From: Mycolicibacterium vulneris
GTDB taxonomy: Bacteria > Actinomycetota > Actinomycetes > Mycobacteriales > Mycobacteriaceae
Direction of reading: 5' to 3'
Length of the DNA: 64,000 bases
Assembly (NCBI RefSeq): GCF_002104765.1
Contig: NZ_NCXM01000012.1
Location: forward strand, 62,001 to 126,000
The notes beneath the pieces were generated by a model. That model did no database searches, had not been told where the DNA came from, and was given only the letters and a program-made list of their open reading frames with translations. This document shows, in pieces, positions 7,489 to 17,677 of this stretch (its first letter is position 1; each line of letters begins with the position of its first letter). The position numbers were made by a program, and so were the translations under genes.

Positions 7489-10400
7489 TCAGCGCAACCG
7501 CATTCCGCGCGGGGTCCGGGCGAAGCCGGCGTCGGACAGCGCCTCGGCCGGGCCGGGCCCGTCCGCGCGGGGCTGCAGGGCCGGCACCCCGTCGATGCGT
7601 TCGACCAGGATCGACGCGACGCGTCGGGACGCGACCAGATCCGCCAGCGCCGTCGCCGCGGCTTGATTGGCGGCGGGGTCGTCGGTGAAGGTGAGCAGCG
7701 ATCGCCCGCCCCGTTCGAGGAACCAGGCCAGCTCGCCGTCCACCAGCACCACCAGCGCACCGGCCTTGCGGCCCGGGCGTGCGCCCGGCCCTCCGGACCC
7801 CGAGCCCTCGCCGCGCGGGGCGGGCCAGGGCAGCGCGGCGCCATAGGGGTTGGCCGGGTCCGCGGCGGCGAGCGCGATCGCCCGGTACTCGGGCCGTTCC
7901 GGGTCGATCCCGTCGGAGTAGGCGCGCAACCGGTCGACGGTCGACGCGACCGCGAACTGCGCGCCGCCCAGCGACTCGATGAAATAGCCGCGCTGGCACC
8001 GGCCGGCGTCCTCGAAGGTGCTCAGCACCTTGTACAGGGTGGCGAACCCGCCGGGCACGCCCTCGGCGGTCACCGCGCCCCGGGTCAGCACGCCGTGGCG
8101 GCCCAGCAGGAGCTCGGCCTGGTAGTGGGCGCGCAGCGTGGAGTCCGGTTCCGGGGCGGGCAGGATCGACCACCGGCCGGCCACGGTCGGGTCGGCGGGC
8201 CGCGATTGCGGGTGCGCGATGCTGTATCGGCTCAGTCGCGGCGGGCGGTGCGACCGGTGCGCGGGCGCGGAGCGCTTGCGGGTGCCGGTACCCCCGAGCA
8301 GGGCGCGCACCGGGGCGAACGTGTCGCCGGTGATCCAGCCGGCCCAGATCAGTTCCCACAGCGCAGATTTGAGCTCGGACTCGGGCATCCCGCCCTGCGT
8401 GAGCTGGCGGAAGAAGTAGGCGCCCCCCGGCGCGAGCGTGTCCAGGACGGCGCGGTGGGCGTCGCTCAGTTCGATGTCGGCCGGCCCGGGCAGCGTCAAC
8501 GGCGCGGATTCGCTGGGGTGCAGCGCGATCCAGCCGTCGCTGGTGGAGATCGACCCGGCCCCCGACCAGGTGACCTCGCCGGTGGCGAGCAACTCGTCGA
8601 GCAGCGCGGGGGAGTAGTCGCGGATCCGAGGGGCGAGCACCAGCGGTTCGATCGCCGAAGCGGGCATCTTCACCCCGGCCAGCTGATCGATCACCGTCAT
8701 CAGGCCGTCCAGCCCGGAATAGGTTGGGGAGCGCGATGATTCGGCCGCCCCCACCCGATGCCAGGCCGGTAGGAACCGGCCGTAGGCGGCCGTGCTGACC
8801 GGCTCGACCTGGGCCCGCAGCGCGGCCAGCGACCGCCGCCGCAGGATGCGCAGCACGTCGGCGTCACACCACTGCTCACCCCCGGCCACCGGGGCCCCGG
8901 GCAGTTCGGCGGCGGCGACGAAATCGCCGCGCACCAGCCGGCCGTCACCGGCCAGCCGACCCAGGATGTCCGCGGTCACCCGCAGCCCCAGCCCGAACCG
9001 GGCGGCGGCCTCGTCGGTGGTGAACGGGGTGTGGGTGCGCGCGTAGCGGCCCAGCAATTCGCCCAGCGGGTCGGCCACCTCCTGGGTGAAGGCGGCCGGT
9101 ACGCCCAACGGAACCGCGATGCCTATGCCGTCGCGCAGCCGGCCGATGTCCTCGATGGCCACCCACCAGCTGCGGCCGGCGAACGACACCGTCAGCGCGC
9201 GCCGGGCCGCGCGCAGCCCTTCCAGCCAGCCGCCCACGTCGGCGCCGCCGGCGCGGGCGGCGACCTCCTCCTCGGTCAGCGGGCCCAGCAGCCGCAGCAG
9301 GTCCGCGACGCCCTCGGCGTCGCGTGCGGCCCGGTCCGGCGCGAGGTGCTGAAGCTGGCGGCCGGTGGCGGCGATGATGTCGGGATCGAGCAGGTCGCGC
9401 AGCTCCACCCGGCCCAGCAGCTCGGCCAGCAGCGTGCTGTCCAGCGACAGCGCGGCGGCCCTGCGCTCGGCCAGCGGGCTGTCGCCTTCGTACATGAACG
9501 CGCCGACGTAGCCGAATAGCAGCGACGCCGCGAACGGCGACGGGCGCTGCGTCTCGACTTCGAGCACCCGCACCCGCCGCTCCGCGATGCCGGTCATCAG
9601 CAGGGTCAGGGCCGGGACGTCGTAGACGTCCTGCAGGCATTCGCGGATGGTCTCCAGCACCACCGGGAAGTCGGGGTATTTGCGGGCCACCTCCAGCAGC
9701 TGGGCCGCGCGCTGGCGCTGCTGCCACAGCGGCGAGCGGCGGCCCGGGTGCCGGCGCGGCAGCAGCAGCGCGCGGGCCGCGCACTCGCGGAACCGCGACG
9801 CGAACAGCGCCGAGCCGCCCACCTCGGCGGTGACGATCGGGTCGATCTCCTCGGCGTCGAAGACGAAAAGGTCGGCGCCGGGCGGGGTGTCAGTCCCCGC
9901 GTCGGACGCGAAATCGGAAAAAGTGTCCGGCAGGCGCACCACGACGCCGTCGTCGGACGCGGTGGGCTTCTCGTCGATGCCGTAGCGCTCGCGCAGCCGG
10001 CGGGCCACCGCCAACGCCAGCGGTCCGTTAACTCCAAGCCCGTACGGCGAGTGCAGGATCACCCGCCAGTCACCCAGTTCGTCGCGGAAGCGCTCGACCA
10101 GCAGGGTGGTGTCGGTGGGCACCACGCCGGCGGAGCTGCGCTGCTCGTCGAGCAGACCCCACAGGTTGTCGGTGGCGTACGCGTCGAAACCCAGCCCGGC
10201 ACAACGGGTGTCGAACGCCTCGCGCTTCAGCCCGGCCAGCTCGCCGGTGAACGCGCCGAGCGCGGCGCCCAGCTCGGCCGGTCGGCCGAGGCCATCGCCG
10301 CGCCAGAACGGCAACCGGGCCGGCTGGCCGGGTGCGGGGATGACCAGCACCCGATCGTGGGTGATCTCGGTGATGCGCCAGCTGGTGGCGCCCAGCGAGA

Positions 10401-12114
10401 TGACATCGCCGGGGCGCGACTCGTAGACCATCTCCTCTTCGAGTTCGCCTACCCGCGAAGGCTTTTCGGCTTCAGAGGCGAGGTAGACGGTGAACAGCCC
10501 GCGATCGGGGATGGCGCCGCCGGAGGTCACCGCCAGCCGCTGCGCGCCGGGCCGCGCGGTCAGCGTGCCGGTGTCGCGGTCGTAGACCAATCGCGGCCGC
10601 AGCCCGGCGAATTCGGTGGACGGGTACTTGCCGCTCAACAGGTCCAGGGTGGCCTCGTACACGCTGCGCGGAAGCGCCGCGAAAGGGGCGGCCCGCCGGA
10701 CCGTGTCGAACCACCGGTCGGCGTCGAGCGGTTCCAGCGCGGCCGCCGCCACGGTCTGCTGCGCCAGGATGTCGAGCGGATTGGCGGGCACCCGCATGGT
10801 TTCGATCTGGCCGGTCAGCATGCGCTGCACGCTGACCGCGCAGCCGATCAGGTCGGTGCGGTGCTTGGGGAACAGCACCCCCTGCGAGACCTCGCCCACC
10901 TGGTGGCCGGCCCGGCCGATGCGCTGCAGGCCGCTGGCCACCGACGGCGGGGCCTCCACCTGGATCACCAGATCGACGGCGCCCATGTCGATACCCAGCT
11001 CCAGACTCGATGTCGCCACCACCGCCTTGAGCGTTCCGCGTTTGAGGTCCTCTTCGACCAGGGCGCGCTGTTCCTTGCTGACCGAACCGTGGTGGGCGCG
11101 AGCCAGTATCGGGTCGGCGCCGTACGTCTGGCCGCTGCCCATGATGTGCGCCGGCGCACCGCCGGCCACCCTCGGATTGGCGTCCGTGGAAAGCTCGACG
11201 CCGCTGCGTTCAGCATGAATCTCGTTGAGGCGGGCTGTAAGTCGCTCGGCCAGCCGGCGCGAGTTGGCGAAGACGATGGTGGAATTGTGCGATTCGATCA
11301 GGTCGACCAGACGGTTCTCGACGTCGGGCCAGATGGTGTTGTTGGCCAGGTTGGCCATGTCGGGCACTGGCACCTGCACGGTGAGCTCGACCGTCTTGGC
11401 CGACGGCGGGGCCACGATGGTCGTCGGTGCCTGCCCGGACAGGAACCGGGCGAGTTCCTCGGGTGGGCGCACCGTGGCCGACAACCCGATGCGCTGGGCG
11501 GGCTTGTCCTCCCGCAACGCGTCGAGGCGCTCCAGCGACACGGCCAGGTGCGCGCCGCGCTTGCCGGCGGCGATCGCGTGGATCTCGTCGACGATCACCG
11601 TCTGCACACCGGCCAACGTCTCGCGCGCGGCCGAGGTGAGCATCAGAAACAGCGACTCGGGAGTGGTGATCAGCACGTCGGGCGGGCGGTTGATCAGCTG
11701 GCGGCGGGCGGCGGGCGGCGTGTCGCCGGAGCGGACCCCGACGCTGATGTCCGGGGCCGGCAGGCCCTGGCGTTCGGCGATGCGGGTGAGGCCGGCCAGG
11801 GGGGTGCGCAGGTTGCGCTCGACGTCGACGGCCAGCGCCTTGAGCGGGGAGACGTAGAGCACACGGGTGCCGGGCGGGCGCTCCGTCGACCCGGCCAGGC
11901 TGTCCAGCGCCCACAGGAACGCCGCCAGCGTCTTACCCGAGCCGGTCGGGGCGATGACCAGGGTGTTGTGACCGTCGGCGATCGCGTTCCAGGCCTCGGC
12001 CTGGGCGGTGGTGGGGGTGTCGAAGGTGCTGGTGAACCACTCGCGGGTGATCGCGCTGAACCGGCCCAACGGGTCGGAACGGCCGGGCAGTCCGGAATCG
12101 GCGCGAGTGCTCAC
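7489..12114 (-). CDS. lhr: Lhr-type ATP-dependent DNA helicase
   Basis: The 1541-residue protein is a full-length Lhr, a very large superfamily 2 helicase that in mycobacteria unwinds 3'-tailed DNA and RNA:DNA duplexes during DNA repair. Walker A (APTGSGKT) lies at residues 55-62, the DEIH box near 180, the motif III-like GLSATV near 215, and the motif VI-like QRIGRAGH near 400. The C-terminal thousand residues are the long Lhr-specific region with winged-helix and Lhr-core domains. It starts at GTG 12114. It heads a two-gene unit with nei directly downstream. Length and motifs give no sign of truncation. Confidence 0.95.
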   Translation of the reverse strand: MSTRADSGLPGRSDPLGRFSAITREWFTSTFDTPTTAQAEAWNAIADGHNTLVIAPTGSGKTLAAFLWALDSLAGSTERPPGTRVLYVSPLKALAVDVERNLRTPLAGLTRIAERQGLPAPDISVGVRSGDTPPAARRQLINRPPDVLITTPESLFLMLTSAARETLAGVQTVIVDEIHAIAAGKRGAHLAVSLERLDALREDKPAQRIGLSATVRPPEELARFLSGQAPTTIVAPPSAKTVELTVQVPVPDMANLANNTIWPDVENRLVDLIESHNSTIVFANSRRLAERLTARLNEIHAERSGVELSTDANPRVAGGAPAHIMGSGQTYGADPILARAHHGSVSKEQRALVEEDLKRGTLKAVVATSSLELGIDMGAVDLVIQVEAPPSVASGLQRIGRAGHQVGEVSQGVLFPKHRTDLIGCAVSVQRMLTGQIETMRVPANPLDILAQQTVAAAALEPLDADRWFDTVRRAAPFAALPRSVYEATLDLLSGKYPSTEFAGLRPRLVYDRDTGTLTARPGAQRLAVTSGGAIPDRGLFTVYLASEAEKPSRVGELEEEMVYESRPGDVISLGATSWRITEITHDRVLVIPAPGQPARLPFWRGDGLGRPAELGAALGAFTGELAGLKREAFDTRCAGLGFDAYATDNLWGLLDEQRSSAGVVPTDTTLLVERFRDELGDWRVILHSPYGLGVNGPLALAVARRLRERYGIDEKPTASDDGVVVRLPDTFSDFASDAGTDTPPGADLFVFDAEEIDPIVTAEVGGSALFASRFRECAARALLLPRRHPGRRSPLWQQRQRAAQLLEVARKYPDFPVVLETIRECLQDVYDVPALTLLMTGIAERRVRVLEVETQRPSPFAASLLFGYVGAFMYEGDSPLAERRAAALSLDSTLLAELLGRVELRDLLDPDIIAATGRQLQHLAPDRAARDAEGVADLLRLLGPLTEEEVAARAGGADVGGWLEGLRAARRALTVSFAGRSWWVAIEDIGRLRDGIGIAVPLGVPAAFTQEVADPLGELLGRYARTHTPFTTDEAAARFGLGLRVTADILGRLAGDGRLVRGDFVAAAELPGAPVAGGEQWCDADVLRILRRRSLAALRAQVEPVSTAAYGRFLPAWHRVGAAESSRSPTYSGLDGLMTVIDQLAGVKMPASAIEPLVLAPRIRDYSPALLDELLATGEVTWSGAGSISTSDGWIALHPSESAPLTLPGPADIELSDAHRAVLDTLAPGGAYFFRQLTQGGMPESELKSALWELIWAGWITGDTFAPVRALLGGTGTRKRSAPAHRSHRPPRLSRYSIAHPQSRPADPTVAGRWSILPAPEPDSTLRAHYQAELLLGRHGVLTRGAVTAEGVPGGFATLYKVLSTFEDAGRCQRGYFIESLGGAQFAVASTVDRLRAYSDGIDPERPEYRAIALAAADPANPYGAALPWPAPRGEGSGSGGPGARPGRKAGALVVLVDGELAWFLERGGRSLLTFTDDPAANQAAATALADLVASRRVASILVERIDGVPALQPRADGPGPAEALSDAGFARTPRGMRLR

Positions 12115-12151
12115 CTATCCATGGTGCCAATAGGCACCGACAAGACGCCGG

Positions 12152-12823
12152 CTAGCGCGGCTCGAGGCGAGCGGTCGCCATCGCGTGGGACAGCTCCTCG
12201 GGAATCTCGGGCACCCGGGCGATGGAGTCGAACAACGAGTGCGCGCAGGCATCGGCGAGGCGATCGGCGTCTGTCGTGGGGTCGATGATGCGCTGCCGGC
12301 ACAGCTCGAAGGTGAACGCCAGCCAGCCGTGGCAGATCACCCGAAGGTCCCGTTCGACGTCGGGCTCCAGCTTCCTCGCGGGCGTCTTGGCCACGAGGTC
12401 GGTGATGCGGGTCATGATGTGTTCGAGCTGACGGTTCTTGGCTTCGTCGTCGACACCCAGCAGAACCGGGTCCGAACGGCCCAGGCCGACGTAGGCGGCC
12501 CAGGCGGCCTCGGGGTTCTGCTCGTGGTAGGCCATGTAGGCCATCACACCGGTCCGGACCTCTTCGTACATGGTCAGGCCGGTCGCGTCGTCCATGTTGG
12601 TGTTCTCGTACAGGCGGTCGGCCTCGTCTTTGACCACCGCCGCAAAAAAAGCTCGCTTGTCCGGGAAATAGTGGTACATCAGGGCCCGCGACACCCCGGC
12701 GCGTTCCGCGATCTCATCGATGCGGACCTCGTCGTAGGGCCGCTTCCCAAAGACTTCTGCCCCTAAAGCGAGCAGCTCAGCGCGTCGGTCCTCGGGGGAC
12801 AAGCGCCTTCGGGCTGTCGGCAT
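12152..12823 (-). CDS. TetR family transcriptional regulator (Rv3295-like)
   Basis: The 223-residue protein has a TetR-type N-terminal helix-turn-helix at about residues 28-60 (IDEIAERAGVSRALMYHYFPDKRAFF) followed by an all-helical ligand-binding domain. Genomic position upstream of lhr matches Rv3295. The gene may regulate itself: a CTCAT-N5-ATGAG inverted repeat lies 14-28 bases before its ATG. The effector and the target genes are unknown. The gene ends 37 bases before lhr starts, on the same strand, so read-through into lhr is possible. Confidence 0.88.
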   Translation of the reverse strand: MPTARRRLSPEDRRAELLALGAEVFGKRPYDEVRIDEIAERAGVSRALMYHYFPDKRAFFAAVVKDEADRLYENTNMDDATGLTMYEEVRTGVMAYMAYHEQNPEAAWAAYVGLGRSDPVLLGVDDEAKNRQLEHIMTRITDLVAKTPARKLEPDVERDLRVICHGWLAFTFELCRQRIIDPTTDADRLADACAHSLFDSIARVPEIPEELSHAMATARLEPR

Positions 12824-12836
12824 GTGTCAGATAGTA

Positions 12837-12851
12837 CTCATACGAGATGAG
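12837..12851. promoter_or_regulatory. Candidate TetR operator (CTCAT-N5-ATGAG)
   Basis: A perfect five-base inverted repeat, CTCAT-ACGAG-ATGAG, lies in the 46-base gap between the TetR gene (start 12823) and the end of the pcd gene. TetR proteins commonly bind short palindromes overlapping their own promoter, so autoregulation is a reasonable inference. No binding data are available and the palindrome is short. Confidence 0.35.
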
Positions 12852-12869
12852 ACGCCGGCCACTTTGGTT

Positions 12870-14399
12870 TCATCCGAACTTCACGCCCTGGGCCAGCGGC
12901 AACTCGCCGGAATAATTGACGGTATTGGTACTTTGGCGCATGTAGGCCTTCCACGAGTCGGTGCCGGATTCGCGTCCGCCGCCGGTTTCCTTCTCACCGC
13001 CGAACGCGCCGCCGATCTCCGCGCCAGACGTGCCGATGTTGACATTGGCGATTCCGCAGTCGGATTCGGCCAGGAACCGCTCGGCCTCCCGCAGGTCGGT
13101 GGTGAAGATGGCCGACGAAAGACCTTGCGGTACAGCATTATTGAGTGTAATTGCGTCATCCAGTTCGTCGTAGGTCAGCACGTAGAGGATGGGCGCGAAC
13201 GTCTCGGCCGCCACGATGGCGCTCTGCGCGGGCATGCGCACCAGGGCCGGCGCGACGTAGTAGGAACTGGGGTGTTCGGCGGCACCGGGGTGGGTGCGCT
13301 CGCCGCCGATGACCTCACCGCCATCGGCGCGCGCCTGCTCCAGCGCGCCCACCATGTCGCGGTAGGCGGTCTCGTGGATCAGCGGCCCAACGAGGGTGCC
13401 CGGTGCGGCCGGGTCGCCGATCCGGAGCTGTGCGAAGGCGGACGCGACGCGCGCGACGACCTCGTCGGCGACCGAGTGGTGCACGATCAGCCGGCGCAGG
13501 CTAGTGCAGCGTTGACCGGCGGTGCCGGCCGCGGCGAACACCACCGCGCGCACCGCGAGGTCCAGGTCGGCCGACGGCGTCACGATGGCGGCGTTGTTGC
13601 CGCCCAGTTCCAGCAGCACCCGCCCGAACCGGGCGGCGACCCGGGGACCGACGGCCCGGCCCATCCGGACCGAACCGGTCGCGGACACCAGCGCGATGCG
13701 GGGGTCGTCCACCAGCAGCTCGCCCAGGTCGCGGTCGCCCAGCACCAGGGAGCTCACCGCGGGCGGGGCGCCCACATCGGCTGCGGCCCGGGCGATCAGG
13801 GACTGGGTGGCCAGCGCCGTCAACGGCGTCAGCTCCGAGGGCTTCCACACCACCGGATCCCCGCACACCAGGGCCAGCGCGGCGTTCCAGGCCCAGACCG
13901 CGACCGGGAAGTTGAACGCGGTGATCACCCCGACGACACCGAGTGGGTGCCAGGTCTCCAGCAGTCGATGGCCGGGGCGCTCCGAGGCGATGGTGCGGCC
14001 GTAGAGCTGACGCGACAGGCCGACGGCGAACTGGCAGATGTCGATCATCTCCTGCACCTCGCCGGCTGCCTCGGAGGTGATCTTGCCGACCTCGAGCGTC
14101 ACCAGGGTGGCCAGCTCGTCCTTATGCTCGGTCAGCAGCTCGCCGAGCCGCGCCACCAGTGCACCGCGCGCCGGGGCCGGGGTTGCGCGCCACACCGAAA
14201 ATGCTTGCGCGGCTTCGGATATCACCCGCTCGGCCTGCTCGGGGGTGGTGGGCGCGACGGTGAACAGCACCTCGCCGGTGATCGGTGTGCCGGCCGGCAT
14301 GCCGTGGGCGTCCGGCTCGCCGAGTGCGATGCCGGCCCCCATCGCCCGCAGGGCGTCTCGCGCCCGGGCGCGCAGGTCATCGGCTGTCGGCATATTCAT
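12870..14399 (-). CDS. pcd: Piperideine-6-carboxylate dehydrogenase
   Basis: The 509-residue aldehyde dehydrogenase superfamily protein oxidises L-1-piperideine-6-carboxylate (the cyclised product of Lat) to L-2-aminoadipate with NAD(P). The catalytic cysteine is Cys298 in GTAGQRCTSLRR and the general base glutamate is in LLELGGNNA. The cofactor-binding fold shows GVVGVITAFNFPVAVWAWN. The assignment to Pcd rather than a general aldehyde dehydrogenase rests on closeness to Rv3293 and on its neighbours. Its ATG overlaps the TGA of the upstream DUF1338/HglS-type gene by four bases (ATGA), so the two are translationally coupled. Together with lat across the divergent lrpA it forms a lysine degradation cluster. 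Confidence 0.9.
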   Translation of the reverse strand: MNMPTADDLRARARDALRAMGAGIALGEPDAHGMPAGTPITGEVLFTVAPTTPEQAERVISEAAQAFSVWRATPAPARGALVARLGELLTEHKDELATLVTLEVGKITSEAAGEVQEMIDICQFAVGLSRQLYGRTIASERPGHRLLETWHPLGVVGVITAFNFPVAVWAWNAALALVCGDPVVWKPSELTPLTALATQSLIARAAADVGAPPAVSSLVLGDRDLGELLVDDPRIALVSATGSVRMGRAVGPRVAARFGRVLLELGGNNAAIVTPSADLDLAVRAVVFAAAGTAGQRCTSLRRLIVHHSVADEVVARVASAFAQLRIGDPAAPGTLVGPLIHETAYRDMVGALEQARADGGEVIGGERTHPGAAEHPSSYYVAPALVRMPAQSAIVAAETFAPILYVLTYDELDDAITLNNAVPQGLSSAIFTTDLREAERFLAESDCGIANVNIGTSGAEIGGAFGGEKETGGGRESGTDSWKAYMRQSTNTVNYSGELPLAQGVKFG

Positions 14400-15649
14400 C
14401 GGCCTGCCTCCTGGGAGAGCGCTTCGTAAAGTGGGTAGGGGTCGTAGATCTCGCGGCCGATGGACCCGGCCAGCCAGTGCGCGTCGTAGCCGGAATCATC
14501 GACGGTGCAATGCTTTCCGAAGCCTGCGGGGGAGTCCAGGTTTGACCGGAAAATCCCCGCCGCCGACGCGGGCAGGAAGTCCTCGTAGACGATCGGCGCC
14601 GACGGGTCGCCGCCGCGGTAGTAGGCCAGTCCCGCGGCGGCCATCTCCGCGTCGCTGCGCGGGAAGTGGTCCGCCCACGCCGCGGCCGGGTCGGTGGCGG
14701 CCATCGCGGCGTCGTAGCGTTCCCGGCCCTTGGGTGTCAGCGCGACGCCACGCGCCTCCACCTCGCCGAAGCGCACCCGCAGTGTCCCCTCGGTGATGCG
14801 GCCGTCGTCGCCCCGGAAGCGGCGCGGTTCGGCCAGGGCACGAAAAGACGTCTGGCGCAACAGGACCGCCGGCCCGTCGTTGCGGGGCGGTCCCTGGATG
14901 GCGTCGACCATGGTGATGCCGCGCCGGGTCATCCGCTGGTACAGGTCGTCGATGTCGAGCACCCGGGGCGTCAGGTGATTGATGTGGGTCGAGCCCACGC
15001 CCGCGATGTCGGCGGCCACCGCGGAGACGCGCGCCAATTCGTCATACCAAGATCGCTCGATCGGCTCGCCGGACAACGCGAAGGCCGCCACCGCCGCCGC
15101 GACGAACGGCCGCGCCTCGTCGGCATCGCAGCCGCCCTCGGCGGCGATGACCCGCGCCCGGGCCACCAACGCGGGGTCGAACAGCTGGCGCCGCTCCAGG
15201 AAGGTGTCGACGCGGCGGCGCAGGTCGCGGTCGAAGTAGCGCGGGTCGCGGGTGGCCAGCATCGAGGTGAACACCCGGAACGGGTTGCGCGACAACGCGG
15301 TTGCGTCGATGGGCCGGAAGGCTGTCGAGACCACGGGGACGGGTGACGCCGCGCAACGCAGGTCGTAGTAGCCCACCGGCAGCATGCCGAACGCGGCGAA
15401 AAGGTCTGCTACGGCGGCCAGTTCGGCCGGGCTGCCCACCCGGATGGCACCGTGCCGCTCGGCGGTGATCCGCCGCAGCGAGCCGAACCGTTCGGCATCG
15501 GCATGACGCGCCGCGTAATCGGCGTTGACTCGCTCGCTGACCTCGACCAGGGTGCCGTAGGCGGGCACCTCGGCCGCATACATCGCCGACAGACCCGCCG
15601 CGAACTGTGCCCGAAGTTGCCAGGTCTCCAGCCATTTCGTGCGGGTCAC
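14396..15649 (-). CDS. 2-oxoadipate dioxygenase/decarboxylase-type protein (DUF1338, HglS-like; Rv3292 homologue)
   Basis: The 417-residue protein belongs to the DUF1338 (YdcJ/HglS) family. Characterised members are Fe(II)-dependent and convert 2-oxoadipate to D-2-hydroxyglutarate. The N-terminal AMYAAEVPAYGTLVE and the ITAERHGAIR segment (His66, an expected metal ligand) match the family, as does the later GSTHINHLTPRV segment with further candidate ligand histidines. GTG 15649 was chosen because it gives the expected family N terminus; the reading frame stays open much further upstream only across lrpA. The gene overlaps pcd by four bases, and this physical linkage supports a role just after aminoadipate in lysine catabolism. 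It was long annotated as hypothetical in mycobacteria, so the function is inferred, not proven, here. Confidence 0.8.
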   Translation of the reverse strand: MTRTKWLETWQLRAQFAAGLSAMYAAEVPAYGTLVEVSERVNADYAARHADAERFGSLRRITAERHGAIRVGSPAELAAVADLFAAFGMLPVGYYDLRCAASPVPVVSTAFRPIDATALSRNPFRVFTSMLATRDPRYFDRDLRRRVDTFLERRQLFDPALVARARVIAAEGGCDADEARPFVAAAVAAFALSGEPIERSWYDELARVSAVAADIAGVGSTHINHLTPRVLDIDDLYQRMTRRGITMVDAIQGPPRNDGPAVLLRQTSFRALAEPRRFRGDDGRITEGTLRVRFGEVEARGVALTPKGRERYDAAMAATDPAAAWADHFPRSDAEMAAAGLAYYRGGDPSAPIVYEDFLPASAAGIFRSNLDSPAGFGKHCTVDDSGYDAHWLAGSIGREIYDPYPLYEALSQEAGR

Positions 15650-15679
15650 GACGGGCCGTTCCTGCGATAGTCTCCGGCC

Positions 15680-16132
15680 ATGAGTGAGACGCTCGATGAG
15701 GTTGACCGGATTCTGCTGCGTGAGCTGGTCGCCGACGGCCGTGCGACGCTGGCGGAGCTGGCGGCCAGCGCGCGGCTGTCGGTCTCGGCGGTGCAGTCGC
15801 GGGTGCGCAGGCTCGAGGCGCGCGGCGTCATCTCGGGATATGCGGCGCGCGTCGACCCCGAGGCGGTCGGACACCTGCTGTCGGCGTTCGTGGCCATCAC
15901 TCCCTTGGATCCCTCTCAACCCGATGATGCGCCCGCCCGCCTTGAGCACATCGAGGAGATCGAATCGTGTCACTCGGTGGCCGGCGAGGAAAGCTACGTC
16001 CTGCTGGTGCGCGTTCCGTCCGCCCGAGCGCTGGAGGACCTGCTGCAGCGGATCCGGACGACGGCGAACGTCAGGACGCGAAGCACCATCATATTGAATA
16101 CTTTTTACGCTGATAGGCAACGAATACCATAA
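15680..16132 (+). CDS. lrpA: Lrp/AsnC family regulator LrpA
   Basis: The 150-residue protein has an N-terminal winged helix-turn-helix (LAELAASARLSVSAVQSRVRRLE, about residues 23-45) and a C-terminal RAM/AsnC effector domain. It matches LrpA (Rv3291c), reported to control the adjacent lat gene in M. tuberculosis and to respond to amino acids. It is divergent from the DUF1338/HglS-type-pcd pair with only 30 bases between starts, and lies 51 bases upstream of lat on the same strand. It is therefore placed to control both arms of the lysine pathway. Confidence 0.92.
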   Translation: MSETLDEVDRILLRELVADGRATLAELAASARLSVSAVQSRVRRLEARGVISGYAARVDPEAVGHLLSAFVAITPLDPSQPDDAPARLEHIEEIESCHSVAGEESYVLLVRVPSARALEDLLQRIRTTANVRTRSTIILNTFYADRQRIP

Positions 16133-16136
16133 AATA

Positions 16137-16162
16137 TACGGTAAAACCCTCATGGTTCCGTA
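16137..16162. promoter_or_regulatory. Candidate LrpA operator upstream of lat
   Basis: The 51-base lrpA-lat gap is unusually AT-rich for this genome and contains an imperfect inverted repeat, with TACGG on the left, CCGTA on the right, and an inner AAACC/GGTT pairing. Lrp proteins bind AT-rich imperfect palindromes, and the site lies about 20-45 bases before the lat ATG. LrpA binding is an inference from this position. Confidence 0.4.
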
Positions 16163-16183
16163 AAGATCGGCTACCATCGGGCC

Positions 16184-17527
16184 ATGACCGCCACCCTCGA
16201 ACGCTTCACCCACACCGAGCCCGACCGGGTCCACGAGGTGCTGGCGCGCAGCATTCTGGCCGACGGCTTCGACTTCGTGCTCGATATGGCCCGCTCCGCC
16301 GGCTCCTACCTGTACGACGCCCGCGACGGCCGGCGCTACCTGGACATGTTCACCTTCTTTGCGTCGTCGGCGCTGGGCATGAACCACCCCGCACTGGCCG
16401 ATGACCAGGAGTTTCGCGCCGAACTGGCGCAGGCCGCCCTGAACAAGCCCAGCAACTCCGACGTCTACTCAGTGGCGCTGGCCCGCTTCGTGCAGACCTT
16501 CGCCCGGGTGCTGGGCGACCCGGCGCTGCCGCACCTGTTTTTCGTCGATGGCGGCGCGCTCGCGGTGGAGAACGCGCTGAAGGTGGCGTTCGACTGGAAG
16601 AGCAGGTTCAACGAAGCGCGCGGGATCGATCCTGCGCTGGGCACCCGCGTGCTGCACCTGGGCGGCGCGTTCCACGGCCGCAGCGGATACACGCTGTCGC
16701 TGACCAACACCAAGCCGGTCACCGTGGCCCGCTTCCCCAAGTTCGACTGGCCCCGCATCGACGCCCCGTTCCTCCGGCCCGGCTTGGACGGCGCGGCCAT
16801 GGCGGCGCTGGAGGCCGAGTCACTGCGCCAGGCCCGCGCGGCCTTCGAGGCCCACCCGCACGACATCGCCTGCTTCGTGGCCGAGCCCATCCAGGGTGAG
16901 GGCGGCGACCGTCACTTCCGGCCGGAGTTCTTCGCGGCCATGCGCGAGCTGTGCGACGGGTACGACGCCTTGCTGATCTTCGACGAAGTGCAGACCGGTT
17001 GCGGCCTGACCGGAAGGCCGTGGGCCTACCAGCAATTGAGCGTGCAACCCGACGTGGTGGCATTCGGCAAGAAGACCCAGGTGTGCGGCATCATGGCCGG
17101 CCGCCGGGTCGACGAGGTCCGCGACAACGTCTTCGCGGTGTCCTCCCGGGTGAACTCGACGTGGGGCGGCAACCTAGCCGACATGGTGCGCGCCCGCCGA
17201 ATCCTGGAGGTGATCGAGGCCGACGGACTGTTCGACCGGGCCGCCGAACAAGGGGTCTACCTGCATGCGCGCCTCGACGAACTCGCCGGCGAATTTCCCG
17301 GCCTGGTGCTCGACCCCCGTGGCCGCGGCCTGATGTGTGCGTTCAGCGCGCCGACCACCGCCGACCGCGACGAGCTGATCCGCCTGCTGTGGCGCCAGGC
17401 GGTGATAGTGCTGCCCTCGGGGCACGACGGCGTCCGGTTCCGTCCGGCCCTGACCGTCTCGCGCGCGGAGATCGACGCCGCACTGTGCGCCGTCCGCGCG
17501 GCTCTGCGGGCCCTGCGTAGGCCTTGA
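16184..17527 (+). CDS. lat: L-lysine 6-aminotransferase
   Basis: This 447-residue class III PLP-dependent aminotransferase transfers the epsilon-amino group of lysine to 2-oxoglutarate, giving 2-aminoadipate semialdehyde, which cyclises to piperideine-6-carboxylate. The expected PLP-binding lysine is in AFGKKTQVCG (K296 by comparison with the M. tuberculosis enzyme), the cofactor-contacting aspartate is in IFDEVQTG, and the GAFHGRSGYT segment holds the phosphate. Length is close to the 449 residues of M. tuberculosis Lat (Rv3290c), which is strongly induced in persistence models. Downstream lies the SigF operon promoter. Cytoplasmic. Confidence 0.95.
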   Translation: MTATLERFTHTEPDRVHEVLARSILADGFDFVLDMARSAGSYLYDARDGRRYLDMFTFFASSALGMNHPALADDQEFRAELAQAALNKPSNSDVYSVALARFVQTFARVLGDPALPHLFFVDGGALAVENALKVAFDWKSRFNEARGIDPALGTRVLHLGGAFHGRSGYTLSLTNTKPVTVARFPKFDWPRIDAPFLRPGLDGAAMAALEAESLRQARAAFEAHPHDIACFVAEPIQGEGGDRHFRPEFFAAMRELCDGYDALLIFDEVQTGCGLTGRPWAYQQLSVQPDVVAFGKKTQVCGIMAGRRVDEVRDNVFAVSSRVNSTWGGNLADMVRARRILEVIEADGLFDRAAEQGVYLHARLDELAGEFPGLVLDPRGRGLMCAFSAPTTADRDELIRLLWRQAVIVLPSGHDGVRFRPALTVSRAEIDAALCAVRAALRALRRP

Positions 17528-17542
17528 CCTCACATCGATCCC

Positions 17543-17568
17543 GTTTACCGCCGTTTGCCAGGGGGTAT
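17543..17568 (+). promoter_or_regulatory. SigF-type promoter for the Rv3289c-like/usfY/rsbW/sigF operon
   Basis: GTTT at 17543-17546 is followed by 16 bases and then GGGTAT at 17563-17568. This fits the mycobacterial SigF consensus (GTTT, about 14-17 bases, GGGTAT) exactly. It lies about 110 bases before the first gene of the sigF cluster, as expected if SigF drives its own operon. Confidence 0.75.
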
Positions 17569-17677
17569 TTGTTTTTGTGCGCCTTCCGCTACTACCAGCG
17601 CGGTGATGATGCCCGGTAACTAATGTGACGTAGCGAGCGATGAACTGAGCGCGGGCCCCCGAGGGAGGTGACCAACG

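Noticed and set aside
9748..12288. Open frame of 846 codons on the plus strand opposite lhr
   Set aside because: It mirrors the lhr codons, has repetitive Gln/Gly/Arg-rich content and no start signal; the minus-strand helicase is unmistakable.
15650..16387. N-terminal extension of the DUF1338-type gene across lrpA and the start of lat
   Set aside because: No family similarity before the GTG at 15649, and lrpA and lat on the other strand are well supported.
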